Source: Lentisphaeria bacterium UBA7640 (GTDB lineage Bacteria > Verrucomicrobiota > Lentisphaeria > Victivallales > Victivallaceae). From it: DNA of 33,271 bases. The notes under the pieces are model-generated. The model was not told the origin of the DNA, did not search any database, and was given only the letters and a program-made list of their open reading frames with translations. This document shows, in pieces, positions 1 to 7,924 of this stretch. The DNA lies in assembly GCA_002483765.1 (NCBI GenBank), contig DLIO01000102.1:1-33271 (forward strand), given 5' to 3'. The first letter of the stretch is position 1; every line of letters starts with the position of its first letter. The position numbers and the translations under genes are program-made.

Positions 1-93
1 CCCCAACTCACCCAGCTCACCCAACTCACCCAACTCCCCCAACTCACCCAACTCGCCCAAATCTCCAAACCTCCCAACTCTCCGAACTCTTCA
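1..93. repeat. Tandem 9-bp repeat, contig edge
   Basis: The first ~60 bases are back-to-back copies of a 9-base unit close to CCCAACTCA with single-base variants, decaying into more diverged copies (ccaaatctc, cctcccaac, ctctccgaa) up to about position 93. The array ends right at the stop codon of the minus-strand deacetylase gene. The unit is a multiple of three but I see no ORF using it. A related word (GGGGAGTTGG, the reverse complement) recurs near 31398. Its position at base 1 suggests the assembly stopped here because of the repeat. Confidence 0.85.
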
Positions 94-95
94 AC

Positions 96-845
96 TCAAT
101 TATGCGTTGCTTTGAAAATTTCAACTTCGAATGACTCTGCGTATTTATCTCTTCCAGGATGCTGGGCAGCGATTTCCCGATTCATGTTTAAAATCCTGCG
201 ATCAAAGCCGATGCCGCGGGTGTTTAAGTTGCGTTGTTGTTGCGACTGATGAAAACGCAATAACGTGCCTTTGTCTGCTGCTTCTGTTTCGTTGAAATAC
301 GTATAAATATCTTCGCGCATTTTGATCGTCCTGGGATCTCGATTAAGTAGTGCGATGAACGACTTGGTGGCAACCCCGCCAAGTCTGGTTAAGAATGTAT
401 ACATCAGCGCATGATCAGGGTTTTCGTCATTACCATGTGGCATGACGACCACGTCAGGTTCAGTGCGCAGAAAAAAATTCATGACTTTAACAAAATTATC
501 GGTATTGTCAATAATTTCACCATTTTTATCTTCGGATAAACGGAAAAAATGAATCCGGCGCGATGGCAAGCCAAAATAGGCACAGCTGAGGGTTTGTTCA
601 CGTTCGCGCACTAGCGCCTTTTCTTGGATGAATGGTGGCGAACAAAAGGAATCTTCGACTCGGGTGGCTCCGGAAGAAGCTACCGTAAGATAAATTCGGC
701 AATCAGCGTTGAAAAATTTTTTCAGTGTGATTGAGACTGCGTCGAAATCATCAGGGTGTGGTGCAAAGACCCAAACCGAGAGATTAGGAGGTATTATTAA
801 ATCATTAAACGCCGCCGGGTAATTTTGAGGCAACCAACTAAACAT
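96..845 (-). CDS. PIG-L / LmbE family de-N-acetylase
   Basis: 249 aa, cytoplasmic by appearance (no signal peptide). The N-terminal part carries the family zinc motif as APHPDDFDA (about residues 28-36; the usual form is AHPDDE, here with Phe-Asp after the DD), and the second metal motif appears as PHGNDENPDHALMY (about residues 136-149). These are the hallmarks of zinc-dependent deacetylases acting on N-acetylglucosaminyl groups (PF02585), including LmbE, MshB and BshB. The substrate cannot be told from sequence. The ATG at 845 is preceded by CCGGAG at a good distance. It is the last gene of a minus-strand run: glycosyltransferase, xseB, this gene, with 12 bases between it and xseB, so a sugar- or glycoconjugate-related role with the glycosyltransferase is possible but unproven. 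Confidence 0.85.
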   Translation of the reverse strand: MFSWLPQNYPAAFNDLIIPPNLSVWVFAPHPDDFDAVSITLKKFFNADCRIYLTVASSGATRVEDSFCSPPFIQEKALVREREQTLSCAYFGLPSRRIHFFRLSEDKNGEIIDNTDNFVKVMNFFLRTEPDVVVMPHGNDENPDHALMYTFLTRLGGVATKSFIALLNRDPRTIKMREDIYTYFNETEAADKGTLLRFHQSQQQRNLNTRGIGFDRRILNMNREIAAQHPGRDKYAESFEVEIFKATHN

Positions 846-857
846 AACGCTCCGGTG

Positions 858-1184
858 TTAAAATAAATTGTTTTGTGGATTATCTTCGGATGGTGCTGTT
901 GATTGGCGATGTGCCGCTTCTTTGCGAGCAGAATTTTCATCAAACTCATCCCATTCCCCTGATTCGCCGTCATCAGAGGTTAAGACCTCGATCCTTTTTT
1001 CAAGTTTCTCTAATTTTCTTCGACAAAAGGAAGTCAATTTCATTCCTTGTTCAAAACGGTTCAGCATCTGGTCGAGTGGTAAGTTCCCCTCTTCCATCTG
1101 AGCAACGAGAATTTCCAATTTTTCAAGAGCTTCTTCGAAATTAAGCTTATTGAGATCAAGCACGCTATCTGCTTTTTCTGCCAT
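858..1184 (-). CDS. xseB: Exodeoxyribonuclease VII small subunit
   Basis: 108 aa. Residues ~13-72 match the XseB helical hairpin: NFEEALEKLEILVAQMEEGN, then LPLDQMLNRFEQGMKL and a charged second helix rich in Lys/Glu/Arg. XseB caps the catalytic XseA subunit in exonuclease VII, which degrades single-stranded DNA in either direction. The family is usually about 65-85 aa; here a polar, Asp/Ser/Asn-rich tail of ~35 residues is added at the C terminus. An AAAGGAAAG Shine-Dalgarno lies upstream of the ATG. xseA is not in the window; the gene sits between a glycosyltransferase and a deacetylase, so the link to neighbours is probably only positional. Confidence 0.9.
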   Translation of the reverse strand: MAEKADSVLDLNKLNFEEALEKLEILVAQMEEGNLPLDQMLNRFEQGMKLTSFCRRKLEKLEKRIEVLTSDDGESGEWDEFDENSARKEAAHRQSTAPSEDNPQNNLF

Positions 1185-1292
1185 AATAACACTTTCCTTT
1201 TAATTTAATACCAATTATAATCATCATACATATAAAGTTTATTACTGCCACTTCAAGTTTGGGAACTATCAAAAAAGAGCTTTTTAACTTTT

Positions 1293-2132
1293 CTAATCAA
1301 GATCATTATTCTTAATAATCCGATCATACCCAACTGATTTTAACTCTTTCATAATACGCTTATAAGCTTTAGGCTTACCGGTTCTTTTACCAGCAATTTC
1401 TGGATTTAATATCATAGTCGCATGGTTAAGGTGTTTCATATACTTGCCAAGCTTCTCTGTGGGGATAAATGACATCTGATAACCTTTTTCTATTAGCTTA
1501 CGGTGTAATGCTTTGCCTGCAGTTTCACCGCTATCAAAAAAACCATCAGTATATTTTCTGATTAATTCAGTTTGATATAAAGCACAGTGACTTCGCAAAT
1601 AATAATGATTATCCCCCAAACCAACGATTGCACCTGAGCCCCTCCTTGTCAATGGAAACCATATTTTAGTTTGAAAGATATGTTCCAGTCGTTTGGCCAT
1701 ACTCTTAAACCACGGTTTATGTTCTAGTTTCCAGCTTCCGATCCCAGCGATATCATCGGCTTCTTTGATCCTACTAAACAAAAAACTCAACCATTCCGAG
1801 GATGTAACGATAGTATCGGTGTGTATTGATAAAACATATTTAGTTTTAACATGTTCCATACCTAAATCCAATGCTTTGGCATGCATTTTGGCAGGGGATT
1901 CGTCGGCTATGTCTTTGCGTTCAATCAGTTTAATCCAATTAATGGAACGTAGATATTCCAGTGATTGATCGTTAGAATCATTGTCTATTACAATAACCTT
2001 GACTTTATCCAAATCGGTAAATAATTTAATTGAACGCAGGCAAAGCTTTGATAGCCCGAGAGTTTTGTAATGAGGAATAAGTATGGTTAACTCTGGACCT
2101 TGAGAATATATATATTGTTCTGGCATTGACAT
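1293..2132 (-). CDS. Family 2 (GT-A) glycosyltransferase
   Basis: 279 aa from the ATG at 2132 (a TTG at 2141 is also in frame, but its GGAA looks like the Shine-Dalgarno for the ATG). The N-terminal LTILIPHYKT strand, the VKVIVIDNDSND motif (about residue 50) and the HTDTIV acidic motif in place of DxD (about residues 105-110) identify a GT2 nucleotide-sugar-binding fold (PF00535). No transmembrane segment is evident, so it is probably a cytosolic or peripheral enzyme. Acceptor and donor cannot be assigned. It is more AT-rich than the genes around it and heads the minus-strand run with xseB and the LmbE-type deacetylase, separated from xseB by 108 bases without an obvious terminator. Confidence 0.82.
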   Translation of the reverse strand: MSMPEQYIYSQGPELTILIPHYKTLGLSKLCLRSIKLFTDLDKVKVIVIDNDSNDQSLEYLRSINWIKLIERKDIADESPAKMHAKALDLGMEHVKTKYVLSIHTDTIVTSSEWLSFLFSRIKEADDIAGIGSWKLEHKPWFKSMAKRLEHIFQTKIWFPLTRRGSGAIVGLGDNHYYLRSHCALYQTELIRKYTDGFFDSGETAGKALHRKLIEKGYQMSFIPTEKLGKYMKHLNHATMILNPEIAGKRTGKPKAYKRIMKELKSVGYDRIIKNNDLD

Positions 2133-2326
2133 TAGTTCCAAGCAATGTAATAATAAATTTAAAGTTATTGTCTAGTGACTGTTTCTGTTCAACAATATAA
2201 TCTTTTACCGCTATTTAGCAAACTGTTGAATTTTTTAAACCAGCTCCAATGAATTATTTAGTAAGATTGTTTTTTATAGCATTCGTGATATTTTTAAGAT
2301 TAACCTGAATTCTTGAGGTATAGTTA

Positions 2327-3799
2327 ATGATTAGAAGTTTATTGTGTTTAGTTTTCTCGGTATTTTTTTTAGTCTCGGCGACGGCAGAAAATCTTGAACT
2401 TAAAATACTTTTTACTGCCGATACCCACGCTGTATTTCATGGTTCAAACGGCGGTTGGCTAAAACTCGCCCCGCTTATTAAGCAGGAAAGCGCTGATCGC
2501 ACTAACACTTTGTTAATTGATTGCGGCGATACTTTGCAAGGTTCTATTGAAGGCGCATTTGACCGCGGCAAAGCCGTGATCAAAACTATGAATCACTTGA
2601 AATTCGATTTTTGGGCGATTGGTAATCATGATATTGAGTTTGGATTCCCAACACTGCGAGAAAGAATCAAAGAATTTAATGGTTTTGCGGCTGCCGGCAA
2701 CCTAGTTATTCCAGACAATGCACCTCAATTGCCCACAATGAAGACTTTTGAACGCAGGGGCGTTAAAATCGCAGTTATCGGGCTAACCCTGCCCGACATG
2801 CACGACGATATCCGCATATCTCCAGCATTTGCGGGAAAATCTACCGGAATCATCGAAAACTTGCGTTCGATCATTACAACCGTCCGTGCCGCCAAGCCGG
2901 ATATAATTATTCTTGCGATGCATTGCGATAAATATCGAGCCGGATTTTCGATTTATGATATTCCCAGAAATTTCCCGGAAATCGATCTGATTTTGGGTGC
3001 GCATAGTCACCAGTCGTTTCCAGGCGAAAGGATCAACTCAACCTGGTATGCCCAAACTGCGGCGTATGCTACGGAACTTGGTAAAGTGAGCATTATTTTT
3101 GATAATAAAAAACGCCGTATCGTCAGGATCAATTCTGAACTACTTCCAGTCCATCCAGATATTGCCCCTGATTCCGAACTCAAGTTATTATTAAAGAACG
3201 ATTTTAAAGCAGTGAATTCATTTAAACATCGTAACATCGGGCGTGCCCAATCGCCTATTGCTGGATTTGACCCAAAGCGTCGATTCAATAACCCAGCCGG
3301 TTTATTGATGGCCAAAGCCATGATTAACTCAACCGGTGCGGAACTCGCTCTTTTGAGCATGAATTCGAAATATGAATTACGGGATAAAATTTCTGAATTA
3401 GACGTTTTTCGCTTAATGCCTTACGAAAATACAGTGGCGGTAATTAAAGTAACGCCGATGGAATTAAAAGCCATTTTGAAAGAACAAATCGTCAAATCGA
3501 GTGATTATTATTCACCAGTTTTTTATGGATTAAACGTTGAGTTTAAACGTAAAAATTCGTCCCTTGAAATTTATGATCATAATTTTAAATTGATTTCAGA
3601 TGACGCCAAATTCACCTTGGCATTAACCAATTATTTAATGATTTCGAGACGATTTCCTGAGTTGCAAAAAATCGCCGCCAAACATCCTTTGCCAAAGCCT
3701 CCACAGGAACCATTACTCCGTGATTGTATGCGCGATTGGATTAAAAAGAACAGTCCGATTTCTCCAGACACAGAAGAGTGGTTGATCATTAAAAATTAA
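2327..3799 (+). CDS. Secreted 5'-nucleotidase-type metallophosphoesterase (UshA-like)
   Basis: 490 aa with an N-terminal signal peptide (hydrophobic stretch to about residue 20, ending SATA). Residues ~24-235 are the calcineurin-like metallophosphoesterase domain: ADTH (31-34), DCGDT (65-69), GNHD (99-102), MHCD (198-201) and GAHSH (224-228) supply the dimetal ligands. Residues ~300-470 match the 5'-nucleotidase C-terminal domain, with FRLMPYENTV as a recognisable stretch. The family hydrolyses nucleotides, UDP-sugars or cyclic dinucleotides outside the cytoplasm to recover nucleoside and phosphate; which substrate is used here cannot be told. GAGG lies upstream of the ATG. It has its own transcription direction relative to the minus-strand genes on the left and is followed by 160 bases before the cupin gene. 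Confidence 0.87.
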   Translation: MIRSLLCLVFSVFFLVSATAENLELKILFTADTHAVFHGSNGGWLKLAPLIKQESADRTNTLLIDCGDTLQGSIEGAFDRGKAVIKTMNHLKFDFWAIGNHDIEFGFPTLRERIKEFNGFAAAGNLVIPDNAPQLPTMKTFERRGVKIAVIGLTLPDMHDDIRISPAFAGKSTGIIENLRSIITTVRAAKPDIIILAMHCDKYRAGFSIYDIPRNFPEIDLILGAHSHQSFPGERINSTWYAQTAAYATELGKVSIIFDNKKRRIVRINSELLPVHPDIAPDSELKLLLKNDFKAVNSFKHRNIGRAQSPIAGFDPKRRFNNPAGLLMAKAMINSTGAELALLSMNSKYELRDKISELDVFRLMPYENTVAVIKVTPMELKAILKEQIVKSSDYYSPVFYGLNVEFKRKNSSLEIYDHNFKLISDDAKFTLALTNYLMISRRFPELQKIAAKHPLPKPPQEPLLRDCMRDWIKKNSPISPDTEEWLIIKN

Positions 3800-3877
3800 A
3801 TTTAAAGTTTGGCTGTCTGGTTATTACTCTGAAATTGTTCTGGAAAAGGCTATGTTACGGTGTACATTAATAGTTAC

Positions 3878-3903
3878 TTTTAATGCCTCAATAAGCATTA
3901 AAA
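3878..3903. other. Inverted repeat upstream of cupin-lysA pair
   Basis: A perfect 9-bp inverted repeat, TTTTAATGC (3878-3886) and GCATTAAAA (3895-3903), separated by 8 bases, lies 57 bases before the cupin start and about 80 bases after the nucleotidase stop. No T-run follows on either strand, so it does not look like an efficient intrinsic terminator. It could be a protein-binding site or a weak RNA hairpin; nothing in the sequence decides. Confidence 0.4.
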
Positions 3904-3959
3904 CGTCTATTTTAAGCTTTAAATAATAACAACATCTAATATCAGTGGGAAAATATAAA

Positions 3960-4328
3960 ATGATGAAAAAACCAGAACAGTTTCGGGTCGAAACGCGTGA
4001 AGAGATGCGCGGTGGTCAAGGACGCGTACGTATTGAACATCTTTGGGAACCAGAAACCGAAATGAAGTCAGCTAATCGAATGGTTTCTCGTCTGATACTT
4101 GAACCCGGTAGTAGTATCGGGGCTCATCGCCATGAGGGGGAAGATGAAATTTTTTATATTTTACGTGGTACCGCACAGGTTGATGATGATGGAGAAAACG
4201 CCGTTTTGAATGCTGGTGATACTATCTTGACTGGTAATGCTGGACATTCGATTAAAAACATTGGCAATGACACTCTGGAAGTCTTGGCGATCATAACGTT
4301 GCACCAGAATGGAACCACTACGAAATGA
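3960..4328 (+). CDS. Small single-domain cupin protein
   Basis: 122 aa from the ATG at 3960 (a GTG at 3945 is in frame, but GTGGGA there is better read as the Shine-Dalgarno; a second ATG follows at 3963). Residues ~45-115 form one cupin barrel: the metal motif 1 appears as HRHEGEDEIFYILRG with two His and one Glu, and motif 2 as GHSIKNIG near the end. Such small cupins are isomerases, epimerases, dioxygenases or sensors; the sequence does not say which. Its stop overlaps the lysA-like start by 4 bases (ATGA), so the two are almost certainly translated together, which points to a job connected with amino acid decarboxylation or its regulation. Confidence 0.85.
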   Translation: MMKKPEQFRVETREEMRGGQGRVRIEHLWEPETEMKSANRMVSRLILEPGSSIGAHRHEGEDEIFYILRGTAQVDDDGENAVLNAGDTILTGNAGHSIKNIGNDTLEVLAIITLHQNGTTTK

Positions 4329-5542
4329 CTTTAAATAGAAATCAATTGTTGGATTTGGCTGAACAGTACTCTACTCCGCTCTATGTTTATGACGGCGATA
4401 AAATTCTTGATCGTTACCGCGGTCTTTATAATTTCATCCCCTACCCTAAACTTAAAATACATTTTGCGATGAAAGCAAATTATAATTTTGAAATACTCAA
4501 AATGTTATACGCTGCTGGAGCATCGCTGGACACAGTTTCGCCTGCTGAAGTTTTATTAGCGATGAAGGCTGGATTCACCAAAGATCGCATCATTTACACG
4601 GCTAATAACATGACTGAAAGTGATGTTGAAGCTGTTCATGATTTAGGTGTCCTCATGAATATCGGTGAACTAACGCGACTCGAAAAATATGGCGAAAAAT
4701 ATCCAGGATCAGAGGTGTGTATTCGTTTTAATCCAGACGTCCGAGACGGAGAGGATATAAAGTTGATGACTGCTGGCGATATGGCGAAATTTGGGATCCT
4801 GCTTGATCAAGTTGAAATAGTTAAAACAATTGTCGCCAAATACAATTTAAAAGTTATCGGTTTACACGAACATACCGGTTCAGGATTACAAAATACTGAA
4901 TCAGTATTCAAAAGCATGAAAAACCTGATGGCTATTGCCACTCCTGAAAATTTCCCAGAACTTCGTTTCCTCGATTTTGGCGGAGGATTTAAAGTTCCAT
5001 ACCGCCCTGATGAGCCAAGTGTAGATTATGCTAAAATGGGAGCGCAAATCACGGAATTATTCATGGATTTTTGTGAGAATTACGGTCGCGAACTAGAAAT
5101 GTACTTTGAGCCAGGTAAATACATTGTCGCCGAATCGGGCTATCTTTTGGCTAGAGTCAACACTCTCAAAAATAACCATGGACATCTGATTGCTGGGACG
5201 GACTCGGGGTTTCCACAATTGATACGACCAGTGTTATACAATGCTTACCATCACGTACAAAATCTATCAAATCCTAATGGGCCGCTAAAAATCTATGATA
5301 TAGTTGGTAATATCTGTGAAACTGGCGATTATTTGGCGGAACGTCGTGAATTGCCAGAAATTCATGAAGGAGATCTGTTATCAGTAGAAAATGCCGGAGC
5401 TTATTGTTATTCCATGGGTGGAGTTTACAATTTACGGCCAATGCCCGCAGAAGTTTTGATACAAAATGGCAAAACCAGACTAGCTCGTCGCCGTTTAAGC
5501 AATCAAGAATTGATTGACAATATCATCAAAGAATCACCGTAA
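4325..5542 (+). CDS. lysA: Diaminopimelate decarboxylase (LysA-type, fold III PLP enzyme)
   Basis: 405 aa, normal length for the family. FAMKANYN (residues 47-54) holds the PLP-binding Lys50; HEHTGSG (181-187) is the His/Gly substrate loop (usually HIGSQ); FGGGFKVPY (218-226) and EPGKYIVAE (262-270) bind PLP phosphate and substrate; CETGDYLAE (331-339) supplies the catalytic Cys of the dimer partner, and NAGAYCYSMG (356-365) the final Tyr region. These fit meso-diaminopimelate decarboxylase, the last lysine step. Related enzymes (ornithine/arginine or carboxynorspermidine decarboxylases) share the fold, but the CETGD and GAYCYSM motifs favour LysA. The variation HTGSG for HIGS is slightly unusual. 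It overlaps the cupin gene by 4 bases. I looked for a lysine riboswitch upstream and saw none. Confidence 0.86.
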   Translation: MTLNRNQLLDLAEQYSTPLYVYDGDKILDRYRGLYNFIPYPKLKIHFAMKANYNFEILKMLYAAGASLDTVSPAEVLLAMKAGFTKDRIIYTANNMTESDVEAVHDLGVLMNIGELTRLEKYGEKYPGSEVCIRFNPDVRDGEDIKLMTAGDMAKFGILLDQVEIVKTIVAKYNLKVIGLHEHTGSGLQNTESVFKSMKNLMAIATPENFPELRFLDFGGGFKVPYRPDEPSVDYAKMGAQITELFMDFCENYGRELEMYFEPGKYIVAESGYLLARVNTLKNNHGHLIAGTDSGFPQLIRPVLYNAYHHVQNLSNPNGPLKIYDIVGNICETGDYLAERRELPEIHEGDLLSVENAGAYCYSMGGVYNLRPMPAEVLIQNGKTRLARRRLSNQELIDNIIKESP

Positions 5543-5714
5543 AACTTAAGGAACAACCAATCATTATTCGCATGCTTCAAAACTTATTTAACTCCGACTT
5601 TGAATTACATTCATTGCAAATGCAGAGCTGAACTTTACCCGCCGATTAGTTCTAAAATAATTATTTTATCTTTGATATCAACGAAAGTAATGGTTATTGG
5701 GGAAATATGTTAAC

Positions 5715-6368
5715 CTACCTAATCATGTTGATGATTTGAACAATAAAATGTAGAACCATAACAATAATAACAGTCCATATAAAAACCTTTTTTATTATAT
5801 TACTGGTGAGAAGTTTTGAAATAGTATTTTCAACTAATGGTTCAAGTTTTATGGCAACCGTTTGGAACGAATCATTATAAAACACTTGCAACCGTTCATC
5901 ATATTTAACTGCAGTGTCCATCATGTTTTTTGCTATTTCTGCATTGGTTACAAGGTTTTTGCCTGTTTTGGTTGAATGCTCCAGTATTTTCCCAATAAAA
6001 AATAGAAGCGGCGGCTGGATCAGCAGTGACCAATGGAGTCTTGCGCCATATCGCTCTTCCAGTTCACTTCTAACTATCTCTGCTGCTTGTGGAGATAGTT
6101 TGGAAACCAGAAAAAGTTTATCCATATATCTTCTGGAAGCAAATATTGATGCAACGGTCACTATTAAAACAATGAATAGACTGATGCCAAAAAACAATAA
6201 CAATAAACCCATGATGGAATAAATATTATTTTCATCAATCCATGTACGATATAAAATCATTCCAAAGAGGAAACCCATAAATATTGCTAAGAAAGAGAAC
6301 AGATAGCCTTTTACATTTTTGCAGTGATATTTGCAGTTTTTAAGTTCTTTGAATGGTATGATTCTCAT
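5715..6368 (-). CDS. Unrecognised membrane protein
   Basis: 217 aa, not recognised. Visible features: a short charged N terminus with a Cys pair (NCKYHCKN), two adjacent hydrophobic segments at about residues 22-42 and 51-75, a polar middle with a PPLLFFIG hydrophobic patch near 120, and a C-terminal hydrophobic segment at about 190-212 (VFIWTVIIVMVLHFIV). So three likely membrane spans with the middle ~110 residues as one soluble domain. No clear Shine-Dalgarno precedes the ATG at 6368. It is downstream of the 482-aa hypothetical gene by 65 bases on the same strand and convergent with lysA. The strand, hydrophobic pattern and length support a real gene; function unknown. Confidence 0.65.
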   Translation of the reverse strand: MRIIPFKELKNCKYHCKNVKGYLFSFLAIFMGFLFGMILYRTWIDENNIYSIMGLLLLFFGISLFIVLIVTVASIFASRRYMDKLFLVSKLSPQAAEIVRSELEERYGARLHWSLLIQPPLLFFIGKILEHSTKTGKNLVTNAEIAKNMMDTAVKYDERLQVFYNDSFQTVAIKLEPLVENTISKLLTSNIIKKVFIWTVIIVMVLHFIVQIINMIR

Positions 6369-6433
6369 TCGTATTATTTTGTTGTTTTTACTGACGCAAT
6401 AAAGCTTGTCACTAAATTAGTTGGACAACTTTT

Positions 6434-7882
6434 TCAAGTTAAATGATTCATCCAATCGCTCATTTTTCCCAGCAATTCAGCTTGGAGATCGCTAGATTCA
6501 CCTACAATATCCATCATATTTTCAGCTTCATCTTCGCTTAATTCATATTTTTCTGAATTTAACATCCCGAGAATGTCATCGAGATGCTTGGCCAGTTTCG
6601 CCAATTTCTTCATCTCTGCGCGTGGCAACTGAGCACTTAATATTTCCAAATCGGCCAACGCATGAAGCCAGTCGAGGCGTTCCTGAGTGGCCTCAAGAAT
6701 GCTTCCGCGTACTTTTGCCTTAAATTCGTCACGATGACGATCGTAGTTACTGGAGATGCTTTCCCAGCGATCTTCGAGATAGTTCATAAATATCACTTCT
6801 TGGGCGCCGTCAGCGAAGCCTAGACGGCGTTCGCCAAAACAACGGGCATACAGATCATCAAACTCTAATTCGCGGTTTAAACAGCTATCCAGCATGAATG
6901 CATCGAGTTCATTCATAGTCATCGGCGTGCCTGTTTCGCGCATGATTTCTTCAATTGATGAAGTTGCACCTGCTGAAATACTCAGTAAATCATCTTCAGC
7001 CCCGGTTTCTGTTGCGTCCTCGCCACTTGAATCATCTTCAGCAGTTTTAGCAAAGAAGCTTTGTCCTTGTTCAAAACGGATCTCTATACGCTCAGTCAAA
7101 TGATAAAATTCATCCAAAGAAGCACCGTTTTCTCCAAATAACGTTTTACCTCCATAGAAAAAAGCCCAGGTCAAAAATTCCGGCAATTCAAAATAACGCT
7201 CATAATCGTCGATAACCTTCTCAAGGGCGTCGGAATAATTATCGACCCAGTCCTGGATACTATCGGTGGTCCGACTACTTTTTATGCGGTAGGTGAAATC
7301 AAATTCGCCACGTTCCCAGTCGAGTACTCGACATACTAAGATATCGCCAAATTTAAAATTAGTGTCAGCATAAATTTTCTTTAGGTCAAAAACATTAAGC
7401 GTAACCAAAGATTCTGAAGATGCTTTGCTGTTGAAAACGTCATGATCTTCATCTTCGGCCGCTAGAAAATCGGAGATCTGTTCTGTGCCCATCAGTAGAT
7501 GATATTGCGTTAATTCTGATATTTTCAGTGTCTTTTTTTGGGTTTTCAAATTAGGGCCACCGCATTCGCGCAGGGTTATTTCCGAGGGAAAAACATCTTC
7601 GTTGCAAAATGCTATAAAACGGTGACCGGGAAACAGAATCCCTTCATTTATTTCGGCTTCATCTGGGGTAATGACAAATTCAGCGTGATGAAAAAACATT
7701 TTTTTAGAAAAAAAGTGCTGTTTCGTGCTATCGCAAAAAAATCTACTATCCGAGTCTAATGCACGCGCGATTTGCTCCTTACACAGCTTAGGATCTTTTA
7801 TGACATTGAGTTTATTAAAGATATCATCTACAGTAAAAGAATGGTTTTTTATATAAAACTCATCAATTTCATTATCTATCAT
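6434..7882 (-). CDS. Unrecognised acidic 482-aa protein
   Basis: 482 aa from the ATG at 7882, set by a strong GGGAGGA Shine-Dalgarno six bases upstream (a TTG at 7897 is in frame but lies inside that site). Not recognised. The first ~60 residues (FTVDDIFNKL...) look like a small helical, possibly winged-helix region. Residues ~60-290 have alternating beta-like stretches, including FKFGDILVCRVLDWERGEFD, which resembles a small OB/S1-like strand pattern. Residues ~285-315 are a low-complexity Ser/Glu/Asp/Ala linker, and the last ~170 residues are helical and acidic. No signal peptide or membrane span. It begins 42 bases after truB on the same strand, so it is probably co-transcribed with the nusA-infB-rbfA-nrnA-truB cluster, hinting at an RNA- or translation-related role, but that is only context. 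Confidence 0.75.
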   Translation of the reverse strand: MIDNEIDEFYIKNHSFTVDDIFNKLNVIKDPKLCKEQIARALDSDSRFFCDSTKQHFFSKKMFFHHAEFVITPDEAEINEGILFPGHRFIAFCNEDVFPSEITLRECGGPNLKTQKKTLKISELTQYHLLMGTEQISDFLAAEDEDHDVFNSKASSESLVTLNVFDLKKIYADTNFKFGDILVCRVLDWERGEFDFTYRIKSSRTTDSIQDWVDNYSDALEKVIDDYERYFELPEFLTWAFFYGGKTLFGENGASLDEFYHLTERIEIRFEQGQSFFAKTAEDDSSGEDATETGAEDDLLSISAGATSSIEEIMRETGTPMTMNELDAFMLDSCLNRELEFDDLYARCFGERRLGFADGAQEVIFMNYLEDRWESISSNYDRHRDEFKAKVRGSILEATQERLDWLHALADLEILSAQLPRAEMKKLAKLAKHLDDILGMLNSEKYELSEDEAENMMDIVGESSDLQAELLGKMSDWMNHLT

Positions 7883-7924
7883 CGAACGTCCTCCCAATTA
7901 CAATTCATAATTTTAATGGTAGAA

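Noticed and set aside
1..93. Possible CRISPR array in the regular repeats at the start.
   Set aside because: The unit is 9 bases with no spacers; it is a simple tandem repeat, and no cas gene is near.
3800..3959. A lysine riboswitch before lysA.
   Set aside because: The 160-base leader has one simple inverted repeat and none of the conserved L-box blocks.
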